Notes: generated by a model from the sequence alone, not told the origin. A stretch of DNA of 64,000 nucleotides from Lycorma delicatula (GCF_047948215.1 NC_134455.1:308902147-308966146); one strand, 5' to 3'; counted from the first letter of the stretch, positions 22,641 through 33,739 are shown. Made by a program: numbers and translations.

Positions 22641-23770
22641 TGTTTTTAATAGACGTGGAAATCCATATGTTAGTATTAAGTTTCTGTAAATTTTATTCAT
22701 ACTATGTTACTCAGAATCAAATTGTCTGCAAGTTTTGTTCAAAGGTACAATACGTGAGCTGAAAGTTTGCCCCTCGTCAACTGCTGTATCTAGTGTATTA
22801 AACATTGTACTGTACTAGTCTGTTGAGTTTGCATTTTATGTACAAATGTATCATGTTATTAGTAATCGGATGATGTCATGTGATTAGATAGTACATCAAA
22901 CCCTGATCGCTCGTCCAGCCAAAAGCAGCCGACAATTCGGTTGACAAAGACAGGGTCAAATCTTCAGCTCACTTAGTGCATTATGTGTATATTACCTATT
23001 TAACAACAGTACATTATGCAACAAGCCTATAATGATAGCCATTAATGCACTTGTGGGAAGTAAGTTACAACACGAGCTTTGGTGAGGCTCGTAACTTCGA
23101 GGTGATGTCTCAAACTTCGCAAGAGTGCATTAATGGTCATTATAGAGACTTGCACACCGTATTTTTTTCTACGGTTGAGAAAATATTGGGACTATTGATT
23201 TAAATCAATGATAGAATAAATTGTTCACGGAATATATTTTTTATAATTTTCTAAAAGAATATATTAAAGAATTTAATATCTGTGGCGATAAGATATTAGT
23301 TATAAGTTCTGTTTTTTCTTTAATATCGATCGGTGTTAAAGAAATTTTTTCCTTACAATCCGACATAATTAACAAAAGGATAAACAGAGTAATTTAGAAA
23401 CTTGGTTACTTGTCGGGGTATTTTAAAATTAACCTCCGCTTACTAACTACTAAATCGGATTAAAATCAAAATAGGATTAAAATCCATTAAAACAATCGGA
23501 GAATGAAGTCATAACTAATGAGGCCTCACCCAAAATTTTGCCTCAACTCTGAGTTGAGATATGAGGAAACATTGATGAGACATATTATAACATGTTAATA
23601 ATAAGTCAAAATTGCTGGCCGTGAAGAGGCTAGAGGACTGCGACCCCTGGCCGCTTTACTTAAGAGTCTTTTTTTTAAAGATTTGTAAGTACTACCAAAA
23701 TAAAACAAAGGCTTTCTGGATTGTAAAAATATACACAATTTATTTATTTAAATTTCCGTTTAAATTAAAT
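22641..23770. other. AT-rich sequence with a foldback
   Basis: It holds only the inverted repeat at 23022-23152, which is described separately. Confidence 0.45.
23022..23152. repeat. Foldback with about 30-bp imperfect arms
   Basis: CAAGCCTATAATGATAGCCA at 23022-23041, continuing with TTAATGCACT to 23051, is mirrored by AGTGCATTAATGGTCATTAT (23124-23143) and AGAGACTTG (to 23152). A smaller pair, ACGAGC/GCTCGT, lies inside. It could be a very short MITE or a palindromic relic. No target duplication was found. Confidence 0.6.
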
Positions 23771-23784
23771 TAATGCTAGCAGTA

Positions 23785-23950
23785 CGGTAAATTGAGCGCC
23801 AGTGTTACTAGCGCAGATGTCACTAGAAGTCACTAGTAGACTTTAGTAGCTTATAGTCGCTAGTAGTCCCTACTGCGCGTGTAGTCCCTAGTAATCGTTT
23901 GTTGTCGCTAGTGGTCGGGAAAATGACGCTAGTAATCGTTAGTCGCTTAC
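23785..23950. repeat. Degenerate CTAGT/TCGCTAGTAGTC-type array
   Basis: CTAG occurs seven times in about 140 bp in contexts such as CACTAGTAG, CGCTAGTAG, CCCTAGTAA and CGCTAGTGG, with recurring TAGTC and AATCGTT words. The unit spacing is irregular, so it is a degenerate simple repeat rather than a clean satellite. Confidence 0.6.
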
Positions 23951-24430
23951 ACTTGCTTGTCAGTTTATCTTCACGAGTTGTACTTTATGAAATAATATGC
24001 AGTAAAATTTTGCTACAGTACGAAAACTAATTTAAGATACTTAAATTAAATAATTCTATATTAATTTTTTCCCGGTACTTTTAATGTAATTTAGATTTAA
24101 TTATATTAAATTTTTGTCTTTGTGAGAAAGACTAGTTAAACAATAAAAAGCAGGAACAAAAATGTCTCATAAAGAAACGAAAGGGTAATGGTGATTCAAA
24201 TATTATAAAGTAAGAGAATATTAAATAGAATAAATCAAAGAATCTTGTTATTTAGTAAGTGAAATTATAAATGGTAGACGTATAATGAAGATTATACGAT
24301 CGTATAATCGGATTCGTTCAACAAAAAGCAAACATATGTTTTTGTTCCCAGCATATTTATAGTGTATTCATTTTCCTGACAACTCCTAATTTTAAATATA
24401 TTAATGTACTCTATACTCGTATATACATAT

Positions 24431-24539
24431 ATTTTTTTAACCTCCGGGTCCACAGTTAAGTATATTGCTTCAGAGGATGAGATGAATGATTTGTAGCGTG
24501 TGTGAAAATGCCATGCCTGACCGGGATTCGAACACGGGA
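24431..24539 (-). mobile_element. SINE family 2, 5'-truncated copy
   Basis: On the minus strand it starts at the B box (CCCGTGTTCGAATCCCGGTC), followed by a GGCATGGCATTTTCACA-type body, TCATCTCATCCTCTGA, and a GGAGGTTAAAAAAA tail. It matches the fuller copy at 30555-30710. The A-box half of the tRNA head is missing. Confidence 0.7.
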
Positions 24540-26275
24540 TATATATATACATACTCCATATATTTATTGGCTTTAAGCATTTCCTCTACACTTATAACCC
24601 TCCATATTTTGATAGTTTATTCATTTATTCGAAGGCTTTGTGTAAATACCTGAAAACAAGCAATTAGAAGGTAGAAGTCACAATAAAATACTATTTAACT
24701 TTTCCTATTATTTTCATTAGTTAAGGTTAAGAAAAAAGTGCACAGTAAAGATATAGTATCGCTTTCTATTGTAAATAGGCCGTATTATTTAGGTTCAGTA
24801 AAAGGATATCCTCAGATATTTTTACATTTATATCTTTTTAAACGGTAGTAACTATCTCATTACCAAAGTAAATGTACGTTATTTGCGTTTACTAATTTCT
24901 ACATTATTATGAGAATAAAGTAAAAAGTATATTTCATTTTCACTAGTCACTGCTAATTTTAACTATTTTAATGGCAATTGCAGGATGAAATCCAATTGCA
25001 TTTATCCTCTTTTGTTATGATGAGAGATTAATTTTTTAGCAAATGAAAAAACAGCAATACTGATGAGGTTTCGAATCTAGAATTTAAGGTTTCCGGGTTA
25101 CGGAACTCGTATATCGATAGGAGTGGTTCATGGAATATAATATCTCTTCCTGTCTTTATTACAATTGTGACTCATGTAAAGCACCTGAGTTACAATCGGC
25201 AGGTGAGTACAAACACTAGTTACAGTGTTACTTTCTTGCGTAAAAATAATGATCTTTACGCAAGTTCCTGCCTTGAACATTACTAATGTATCATGTATTG
25301 AAGGGCTGAATATCTGCATTTCAGTGGACTTAAAATAAGGATACAAGAATAAGTTTTGGTTGTGTGATGAAGAGTCTTCTCTACGGTAATCACTTCAATC
25401 CACATAACTGCTTGACAGATGGCAGATGTGTATAAAAAAAAATTCACCCTCATGAATAATTACAAATAGTAATAAAAAACCTACTCCGAAAGGTTTAAAC
25501 AAAATATTATTTGTATTATTAATATTTTGTTGATTACATTTATAATTTCTAGTTCGGATTTTGTAATTACCGTAATAAATATTCTGATAATTGTAAATTA
25601 GTAAAAATAATTATTTAGCTGGAATGCATCTTTAAATAGCTACGTTTCAAGAGACACTAGTCAAAATTACTTTTTTTGGAGATTAATAATCTTTAGATCC
25701 TGCAATGGAAAGAGTGATTAAATCATTGTAGAACTGATATCACTAACATGTTGGTAAGCTTTTGATTATGAGCATCATAATCAAAATGTTCATGATTTCC
25801 AATATATTTGGCTCACTCAATAAAGCAAAAGGAAAACTTTCTTATTTCTACTTATCCTTGTCAGCCCGTAAGAGGGTGTTCATTCTCCAATGTAATGTTT
25901 TTGAAAATCATCTCATGCCAGATGAACCCAACGATTTAAGGCATTTAACGGATTAATATTGTAATCATTATTGAAATAGAAAATAAATTTTTTTTTCCGT
26001 CGTTCTTTTATTTGTAGTCGCATTAACAACAAAAGTCATTAGCGACTTAAATAAAACTAATGATCATGAATAATTAGACAATAAATACCAAACATTGAAT
26101 AACAAACTGGAACATGAATAAAAATATTGGAACATCAACACTAGACTATTTTCACTTCGCACACAGTATTCCCTAAGGGAACAGTCCTAACCGCAACAGT
26201 CTTTTAATTTTAATTTAATTTTCAAATAGAACCAAACATTGGGGAGTCTATGAGTAGGTAGTTTACGGACTATTT
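24540..26275. other. AT-rich sequence, nothing recognised
   Basis: Small open frames at 25128-25346 (minus) and 25762-25956 (plus) have no recognisable domain. Confidence 0.45.
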
Positions 26276-26286
26276 AACATTGCACG
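26276..26286. repeat. Left target-site duplication of the ORF1-only LINE
   Basis: AACATTGCACG here recurs at 28681-28691 immediately after the poly(A) run. This pair fixes the ends of the insertion. Confidence 0.75.
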
Positions 26287-26805
26287 GCCCTGAGGTAGAT
26301 AATCCCCACGTCCGGAACACAACATCTATGTTCCACGTCCAGGGCGGCAACAGCTGTACCTTTGTACATCACATATAGCTGGCTAACGGGGTCCCGAGTA
26401 AATTCCTCGGTTATGCTTTGATAAGTTTGACCTGGTTCCAACTTCAGGTCACTAAACGGACTGGATTTTTAGCTACCTGCAGGAAATGGAATAACAAACG
26501 ATTTTGGAAATGGATTTATACCACTCTTAGAGCTGGCGATGTGGCGGCCAGGGTCAATGTTATTGCAGGTGTAACGGAGACCCTTCCGTTGTCCACATGC
26601 CCCCTGCGATGGCAAGCATGTAGCAATGGTGCCCATGTATGTCGGTGCATGGGAGCTCTGAAAGCTTCGGTGAGTAGGAGCCTGGAGTCAGTGCAGAGAC
26701 TGCGCATCCGCTCTCTGCCAGGACATATGCCGGTTCCACCGGAGTACCGGATCGGACCTCCAAGGTTAGTAGCCCTGGAGTGGGAGTGTACCCCGGCGGC
26801 TAGCC
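26287..26805 (+). other. 5'UTR of the ORF1-only LINE
   Basis: It is GC-richer than its surroundings and contains several short upstream frames (for example 26418-26843, overlapping the ORF1 start in another frame). Such elements normally carry an internal promoter near their 5' end; I cannot point to its motifs here. Confidence 0.5.
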
Positions 26806-28482
26806 TTGCTACAGAAGGGATCAATGTTCATGAATTTTCCTGAACAAACTAACGTGGCAGAGGCTGCACGTAAACACCCTCGTTTAGAAACCGCCGATTC
26901 GCCACAAGCGAAGAGGAAAAAAAATAAGGAGAGTGATAAGTTAAGAAAAGATGCTGATAAAATCAGTAAAGATTTAAGAAAAGCTTTGTTTGGAAATAAT
27001 TTTCCCAAACCAAGATTTTTGGTCATTACAAAAGAGAATGGTAACTTCCAAAAGGTAAGTCCATTCTTAATTGCTAGAGAGATTACAAATTGTGCTGGTG
27101 GTCCTGTCAAGGAAATCCGTAAGACGTTTAACGGATTACATGTCGAAACTATAAACGACATGCAAAGCCAGAAAGTCCAGGCGTTGAAGAAGATCGGTGA
27201 ATTTGCGGTTACTGTCCAACCGCATAGTACACTTAATTCATCTAGAGGAGTTGTTGTTTGCCGTGATCTTCTTAACTGTACTGAAGAAGAAATAGTGCAG
27301 GAAATGTCTAGTCAGGGAGTGACACATTGTCGCAGACTTTCTATGAGACGAAATGGTGAGATTCTTCCTTCGGCCTCTCATGTTTTGACATTCAATAGGC
27401 CAAGTCTTCCTGAAAAGGTACGAGCTGGCATCCATCGGCTTGATGTACGGGCATTTATTCCGCAGCCGATGAGATGTTTTAGATGTCAACGTTTCGGACA
27501 CACTGCAGCTAGATGTGAAGCGCAGGAAATTTGTATATGCGGAATGAAGATACATGAAGGTGATCCATGTAAAGACCCTCCAGTCTGCATTAATTGTAAA
27601 GGGCACCATAACTGTCGATCCAGGAACTGCCCAGTATACAAATCAGAAACAGCCATTCAGGAGGTTAAAACGCTTCAAAAAGTCAGCTACCCTGAAGCGA
27701 AGAAGATTGTAAACCTAAGTACACCTAGACCATCGACTACATACGCAGAAGCAGCTGCTGCTCCCCCCACACCTAAAATCAACGTGGAGCAGTTGCTTAA
27801 TACGATGGCACCAAGTCTCGCGACAATGATAGAAAGAATCATTGATTCCATGATCGAGTCGACTCATCAGATACAACAAAGTAAACATGAGAAGGCTCAT
27901 TCCCGGACTGACGTCGCTGACAGAAGACCCGTACCAGCACAGTTTAAAAAACCGGCAAAATCTTCGATTATAACTCCAGCAATAGACGTAATGAAGAAAA
28001 ATCTTGATTTATCCGACAAAGATCTAAAGATCACCCCGACGACGAGTCATATTGCTAAGGATACTGTGACAAGAGTACAGGAAAAATCTGCGTCAACCAA
28101 AATGGAGGTGCAAGTAACTATCGAAAAAGCACCGGACACAGACGATATTAAAACTGTACCTACAGAGGCCCCAAAAGCTCAGAGAACAACTGTGGCGAGA
28201 GCATCTGTATCAGCCGGCCCAAGCACAGCCTTAGACATTGAATCAAGTTCATCAGCCGCCGAAAGTGCATCGATTGCAAGTTTAGACTCAATTGCAACGA
28301 TGCTCACAGCACCATTGAAGCTTTCATCACCTGATGTAAGCCGGCGAACGTCATTAGCGTCAGAAAGAGAAGACGATGCCATGTCCGAAGCCTCAGACAC
28401 TCTGTCGTCGGAAGTTGAGGCCGTTCGCAGAATGGAAAAACGGTGTAAAAAAGGATGGCCGAAAGGAAAGCCTAGAAAGTAA
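26806..28482 (+). CDS. LINE ORF1 (Gag-like RNA-binding protein), intact
   Basis: The 558-codon frame encodes a nucleic-acid-binding ORF1 protein of the I/Jockey group of LINEs, which packages the element RNA. I start at the first ATG (26806); ATGs at codons 7 and 9 are alternatives. Residues 25-60 are lysine-rich. Residues 70-215 (from RFLVITKENG) fit the RRM-like part of these proteins, leading to RAFIPQPMRCFRCQRFGH. Three Cys-rich knuckles follow: C224-C237 (CX2CX4HX4C), about C243-C255 and C261-C275. Residues 290-520 are a Ser/Thr/Pro/Ala-rich tail of low complexity, and the C-terminus is basic (GWPKGKPRK). There is no stop or frameshift. The expected partner ORF2 is absent: the 3'UTR follows directly. 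Codons are more balanced than the AT-rich surroundings. Confidence in identity is high; the exact clade is uncertain. Confidence 0.9.
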   Translation: MLQKGSMFMNFPEQTNVAEAARKHPRLETADSPQAKRKKNKESDKLRKDADKISKDLRKALFGNNFPKPRFLVITKENGNFQKVSPFLIAREITNCAGGPVKEIRKTFNGLHVETINDMQSQKVQALKKIGEFAVTVQPHSTLNSSRGVVVCRDLLNCTEEEIVQEMSSQGVTHCRRLSMRRNGEILPSASHVLTFNRPSLPEKVRAGIHRLDVRAFIPQPMRCFRCQRFGHTAARCEAQEICICGMKIHEGDPCKDPPVCINCKGHHNCRSRNCPVYKSETAIQEVKTLQKVSYPEAKKIVNLSTPRPSTTYAEAAAAPPTPKINVEQLLNTMAPSLATMIERIIDSMIESTHQIQQSKHEKAHSRTDVADRRPVPAQFKKPAKSSIITPAIDVMKKNLDLSDKDLKITPTTSHIAKDTVTRVQEKSASTKMEVQVTIEKAPDTDDIKTVPTEAPKAQRTTVARASVSAGPSTALDIESSSSAAESASIASLDSIATMLTAPLKLSSPDVSRRTSLASEREDDAMSEASDTLSSEVEAVRRMEKRCKKGWPKGKPRK

Positions 28483-28626
28483 TTTAATTGGATCAGAAAT
28501 TATAAGAAAAAGTAAAATTTTGATCATTTTTGACACATGAAAATGTGAAATATTGAACCCTTTTTTTATTTTTTTTTGAAGTGTGATGGGGCTAATGACC
28601 AAAGTAGTCGATGCCCCTAAAAACCT

Positions 28627-28628
<2 letters not shown>

Positions 28629-28680
<52 letters not shown>
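28629..28680 (+). repeat. Poly(A) tail of the ORF1-only LINE
   Basis: About 52 uninterrupted A residues follow AAAAACCTC and end at the right target duplication (28681-28691). Confidence 0.9.
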
Positions 28681-28683
<3 letters not shown>

Positions 28684-28691
28684 ATTGCACG

Positions 28692-29215
28692 TCTCACAGC
28701 TTTGCTGAGGAAAGTTTAATCTCACCTGTTCCCTTTATCTTCACCTAAGTATAGTTTTACCATGTTCTTATATCCGTCTGGCTGCCTAGAGAAAACAATA
28801 AATTTTCACTTAGTTACCGGCAATTTGAAGCCACTACTGTGTGCCCATCATTGCAGTGAGTTCAGCAAATTCTGTATCGTTTCTCTAGCAGGTGATAGTG
28901 ATATCATCAACGGAGATACTTTTTTTCACCGGTAGAGTGATTACATCAGCTACCCAGTTTATAGCCACAAAGAAGAGCATCACACTTAGGAAAGATAGAT
29001 CCCTGATGGACTCCATTTTTAATTTTAAGAGTTTTAAAAATTTAACCACGAAGTTCAACATATTCCCGTTAACACTGTTCTGTAGTAAGACAAGGATTAT
29101 AATCTTTTTCCAAACCATCTCATAAGCCTTTTCAGTATCTAAGGTCACTGCAAAGAGGTACTAGAGGTGAATGCCTCACAGACATCCGTCTGTTTAGTTA
29201 CTAGGTGATCTATGG
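28692..29215 (-). pseudogene. LINE reverse-transcriptase fragment, antisense
   Basis: On the minus strand, from about 29215 downwards: TKQTDVCEAF (29170s), TLDTEKAYEMVWKK (RT motif A region, about 29148), SFLSVMLFFVAINWVADVIT (motif B region), and SVDDITITC, the catalytic [YF]xDD site with its two Asp kept (about 28910). In a shifted frame there follow RETIQNLLNSLQ, SSGFKLPVTK and FIVFSRQPDGY (28890-28780). It matches the palm and thumb of Jockey/I-type LINE reverse transcriptases. Frameshifts, stops and lost ends mean no function. The ORF1-only LINE inserted directly beside it, in the opposite orientation. Confidence 0.75.
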
Positions 29216-30550
29216 TAGAGCTCATTAAATTATTTTATTTAATTAATAAATAATTTTAAAATTCTGCTTTTTTAATATTTTTTTTTTGAAGCTAAAAAAT
29301 AAAATTTTGTAATTTTATCAGTTTACTATTTTATGTAAAATGTTGTTTGTAGTTTAGACTAGACGTTTATAAAAAACTTTTACAAAACTGTATAAGTTTT
29401 TATTTACTGTAAAAATCAAATATTAACTGTAAAAATCAAGGTTTTTATTTAATTTCCCTTTCTTTTGAGTGTTAAAATGTTATTATTACTGAAATTTTAG
29501 TCTAAAAATCTTGAAAAACTAAAGAAAAGTATTCTTATTTGATTATTTAATAATCTAAATGAATTTACTCCCGTTAAAAATGAGCAAAAAAGTAATCAAA
29601 TAAAAATAATCTTATAAATAGAAATTTAACAGGGTTTTTATTATTATTTTTTAAATATTCATTACTAACTGAAATATCTATAAAAAAACAACCTTTGTTT
29701 AGCCACATTAAATTACCTGATGATAATGTGAAATGTTAAGTTACAACAGGGAATATTTTTTAAAATTTTCATGCTTTTCACATGTTCTGAATTAAAACAA
29801 AACAATAAGCGTATTTTTCATTTCATTTTAGAAAAAATGTTTCACTAATAAGAAACTTGCACTCTGATAAAAAATTAAGTGGAAAATAAAAAAAACGATT
29901 TAGATTTTTTTCTATTATCATAAAGCGATTTATTAGTTTTAAACTCATCGGGAAAGTTATAATTCTTAGAATGAGTTCGAAATCGGCCTGAACTACCCGT
30001 AAAAAAGAGATTTGTGTTTAAATTTTAGGCCATGTAACATAAAAAAAACCACTTATATTCTTTATAATTTTGATAATTATGACATTAGGAACAACGTTTT
30101 TTAAAAAAATAAATCACAAATTATTTTTTTAAATGCCTATTATATTTTCATTTGTAGGTCTATTATTTTTTTAAAACTTTAGTCGCTTTATTTCTACATT
30201 TTTTAAAATTATAAAATAATATAATTTACTGTAGGAAACAGTATTAGGGAAATGCAACAAAGTTCGGGATTTAGTTAATTGCTTCAAAATGTAATACAAT
30301 TCAGTAAGTCTAAATTTTCTAAGCGCAATTTTAACGCAGATTGAAAGAGGTATTTTAGACGCAGGTAAAAGAAATATAGTTTTGTAGGGAGAAAAAGATA
30401 CGTTATCAGATTAGTTGAAGATTGAACATTATCTTATACTGCTAACGGTTCTTCTCCTCTAACCTCTTTACATACTTCCTCCATACTGAATCACTAACAT
30501 TAAAACATGCCCAGAGGAAAGCAAAATGAACAACTGCTCATCAACTAAAT
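29216..30550. other. AT-rich sequence, nothing recognised
   Basis: Very AT-rich with many homopolymer runs and no frame of note. Confidence 0.5.
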
Positions 30551-30554
30551 AGAC

Positions 30555-30710
30555 TTTTTTTTAGCGTCCGGGAGGACGTTAGATAATACATCAGAGGATG
30601 AGATGAAATGGCGATTTGCAAGATGTGAAAATGCCGTGACTGACCGGGATTCAAACTCGGGACTTCCGAGTGAAAAGCCGAGATGCTACCACTCGCTCCA
30701 CGGATGCCGG
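30555..30710 (-). mobile_element. SINE family 2, near-complete copy
   Basis: On the minus strand the tRNA-like head GGAGCGAGTGGTAGCATCTC leads to a B box GTTTGAATCCCGGTC, a short body and CATCCTCTGATGTATTATC, CCGGACGCTAAA and an A run. The flanks hold an imperfect duplication (AACTAAATA before, AACTAACTA after). It is shorter (about 155 bp) than SINE family 1 but shares its 3' domain. Confidence 0.75.
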
Positions 30711-30917
30711 TAACTAACTACACTTACTGCAGAAGCTGTTTAACGAATGAAGAATACTAGTCTATTTGTGACTAAACAGATACTGTCTTGTAGCGATGCA
30801 AATGGAGTTACCACTTTTAAGTAGAAAGGTAAAATTGCTTTTAAATGTAAGTAAATTTTTTTTTTAATTTTATGAAAGTTTTCATATTGATACGGTTTTT
30901 GTTTTGTACATTGGTCT

Positions 30918-31214
30918 TTCTTTCTTTTCCTGTTTATCCTCCGGTAACTACCGTTTAGATAATTCTTCAGAGAATGAATGAGGATGATATGTATGAGTGT
31001 AAATGAAGTGTTAGTCTTGTACATTCTCAGTTCGACCATTCCTGAGATGTGTGGTTAATTGAAACCCAACCACCAAAGAACACCGGTATCCACGATCTAG
31101 TATTCAAATCCATGTAAAAATATCTGGCTTTACTAGGACTTGAACGCTGTAACTCTCGACTTCCAAATCAGCTGATTTGAGAAGACGCGTTAACCACTAG
31201 ACCAACCCGGTGGG
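30918..31214 (-). mobile_element. SINE family 1, full copy with 15-bp TSD
   Basis: TTTGTACATTGGTCT flanks it at 30903-30917 and 31215-31229. The minus-strand sequence has the same head (ACCCACCGGGTTGGTCTAG), B box and tail as the copies at 19777 and 56659 and is very similar throughout, which suggests recent amplification. Confidence 0.9.
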
Positions 31215-31229
31215 TTTGTACATTGGTCT

Positions 31230-31980
31230 ATTGAGATAAAACTTTACAGCTCTGTTTATAAAACTGGACTTATTATAAATTGTAGAGTTTTGTAACTCAG
31301 GATGGAATGAATAATTAATATGATTCATTATTCTGTAATTTGTAAACATCAATTTTTTGAAGAAAATTAAATATCATTATCAATGAATGAACGAATGAAT
31401 AACTTGAAATACTTTGTTTATGTTTGCAGTGAAAACGGCGGTGTGTTAAAAATTCAGTGCTGCTAATTAAAATAAATAAATAAATAATCTTAGAACTAAT
31501 TTCTAATTTAACGTAAAAATTTCTATTATTAAACATACTGTTATTTCTGCTTACGATTTTCTTTAAACTAACGCTGTTGTAATTTTAATGGCCTAGAATA
31601 AAATATATTAATTTTTATTGAATGCATACACACGCGTTCGTGTATGTGGGTCATCTGAGCGTTTAATAACTAGTCCACATGCACAGAACCGTGTTCTTAA
31701 ATCAACTTGTACTTTTATTTAATGAATTCATTCATGCCCATGAAATTAAGTAATAATCACAATATTCCAAAAGAATAATCTGGGTACGAATGTTTTATAA
31801 TTTTTTTAATGATCTTAATTCATCAACCATTTGCGTGGTGTAATGCTACATTCCTGTCTAATCCGCATTAATCTTTAAATTTCAACGTAATTATTTCATC
31901 CAACGTCCTATCTCTGTAATAGATTCCCATCGGCTTCTTTTAAATCTTTTTAAAAATATTTTTTCATAATAAACATTTTT
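31230..31980. other. AT-rich sequence, nothing recognised
   Basis: No coding or repeat signal beyond low-complexity AT. Confidence 0.45.
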
Positions 31981-31984
31981 TCAA

Positions 31985-33015
31985 ACGGTCCACTTTAGGG
32001 GCATGGTTGATCAATTTAGTAGTACCCCTTCCTCTCTTCCATTTAAATTATCTCCATGTCCTTCTGAGAGTTTCCGGTCTTAATTTCTATATTCGTCTGT
32101 TTTTTTTTGTTTGGTAATTTTCTTGTCCTCGTCTCCATCGTATCCTCGGTTATTTTTATTGTTTTAAGTTTCTTCCGGAAAAATGTTCTATCTTTAACGT
32201 CTTGCATGTTCAGTTGTTTTAAGTCCTTCTGTGTACTGTTTAGCCACGCTGTGGTCACCTTCTATTTTGATATTACATTATAAATTTATCTAGTAATCCT
32301 GGTATCATTCATTCTATTTAGATACCCATAAAGAAGCCAATTTTTTTTCTTCATTATGAGAAGTATGTTTTCAGTCTTAAGAGTATATTTCTTCGTTCTT
32401 CTTGGTGTATTGAATTCTCCTTTTTTGTCCTTTCTCGGTCCAAGGATGCTTCTTACGATTTGTCTTTGTAACACTTGAATTTCCACAACCAATTTATTTG
32501 AGATTTTTCAACGTTTCTACGTCATACAGCATACATGTTCTTACTGCTGTCTGATAGTGTCTCAGTTTAATTCCATGCGATAGTGATTTCTTGTTGTAAA
32601 TATTTTTGGTGAGTTTCATTGCTTTCCTCATTAGGTCCACTCTTCGCTTGATTGTTCTCCGTCATTATTGTTTATTGTGATCCACTCACCAAGATACTTG
32701 AAACTTTGTGTTTTCTTAATTTTTATTGTTATCATTTGGTTTGTCGTTCTCTTATCGTTGGTTATAAAGTTTTGTTTTGGAATATGAAATCTGTAATCCT
32801 ATTTTCCTCGCTCGTGTAATTAAACTTTGTAATTGTATTTTGGCAGTATCTATTGTATTCGTGTCTAAAGCAATATCGTCAGCAAATACCAGACAATCTA
32901 TATAGATTTTGTTTTTTCCCGCTCCTAATTATATCCCTTTGGTGTCTGATTTTCGCCAGGGCACAATTAAAAAGCAATGGCGAGAGACAATCACTATGCG
33001 TTACTCCTGTAATGA
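31985..33015 (-). pseudogene. LINE reverse-transcriptase remnant (palm, thumb, C-terminus)
   Basis: Minus-strand translation from about 33010: ITGVTHSDCLSPLLFNCAL (motif B, family G.RQGD.LSPLLFN), KIYIDCLVFADDIAL (the FADD catalytic site near 32895), IDTAKIQLQSL, RARKIGLQISYSKTK, then after frameshifts IEVLQRQIVRSILG-like VLQRQIVRSILGPRKDKKG, LLYGYLNRMNDTRITR (about 32360-32290), and TAWLNSTQKDLKQLNM, VKDRTFFRKK (32255-32165). This order is that of the C-terminal half of a non-LTR reverse transcriptase that is frequent in arthropod genomes. Stops and frameshifts break it. The N-terminal half and the endonuclease are not seen. Clade not assigned. Confidence 0.7.
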
Positions 33016-33635
33016 TTCCAAATCTGTTACTTTTAGCATTAAACATTTAAATTTATATTTTCTATATCAAACATACATTATAAATCAATCATTGATACAT
33101 TTAACAAAACTTTTATTATCTGGTTGAAATTCGTCAATTTTTCAATGATTTTTTGAGAAATGGCTTAATATTTCACATGATATTACAAAAAGAATTGATT
33201 AAAAAAACACAATTTATGTAAATAAAATAGAAAGATTATTTTAATTCATTATTAATATTTCTCCATTGATTTTTGCCAGAAAGTTTAATCCTGTGATTTT
33301 CTTTTGAACAGATATACTAAAGGTGTAAAAACATTAAAATTGATTAAAAACAGAATTTTAAATAAGATGCTTAATAACATTAATGTTAATTATACAAACT
33401 TTAACAGTTAGCTACATCAAGCTTTAACTTTCATTTAATTACAACGGATTTATGAAAAATTGTATTCTAAATATACAGTAATTTATAATAAAAAAAAAAC
33501 ATACTTTCTATCATGAGACAGTTTTCTGTTGGAATATATTCAGACTAAACATAATGACTACCTATATTTACATTGTATCACCACCTCCCTGAAAAAAAAA
33601 AAAACAAATAAAAAATAAAAGAATATAGATATTAC
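33016..33635. other. AT-rich sequence, nothing recognised
   Basis: It contains A-rich runs next to the 3' boundary of the following R1-like copy (for example 33592-33620). No gene is visible. Confidence 0.45.
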
Positions 33636-33739
33636 AAGAATGTAAACTTGTTTACATTCCAAACATAATTGACTTTTCTGCCTTTTTTTAAAATCTGTAG
33701 TTTCCCCGCCACCCTCGAGCCGGACATGCAATTAAGCGT

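Larger units (their letters stand above)
26287..28680 (+). mobile_element. ORF1-only LINE insertion (half-LINE)
   Basis: The 2.4-kb insertion begins GCCCTGAGGTAGATAATC, has a 5'UTR of about 520 bp, one intact ORF1, a 146-bp 3'UTR with GGGCTAATGACCAAAGTAG and TCGATGCCCCTAAAAACC (typical of I/Jockey-type LINE tails in insects), and a pure poly(A) of about 52 nt. Matching 11-bp duplications flank it. No endonuclease or reverse transcriptase lies between ORF1 and the tail, so it must have been moved by an enzyme in trans. The intact frame and uninterrupted poly(A) suggest a recent insertion. Confidence 0.8.

Noticed and set aside
28393..28725. Minus-strand 110-codon frame with a long Phe run
   Set aside because: It is created by the LINE poly(A) tail read in reverse.
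30918..31214. True tRNA gene at the SINE heads
   Set aside because: A and B boxes are present, but the units carry long bodies, A-rich tails and target duplications, so they are SINEs.
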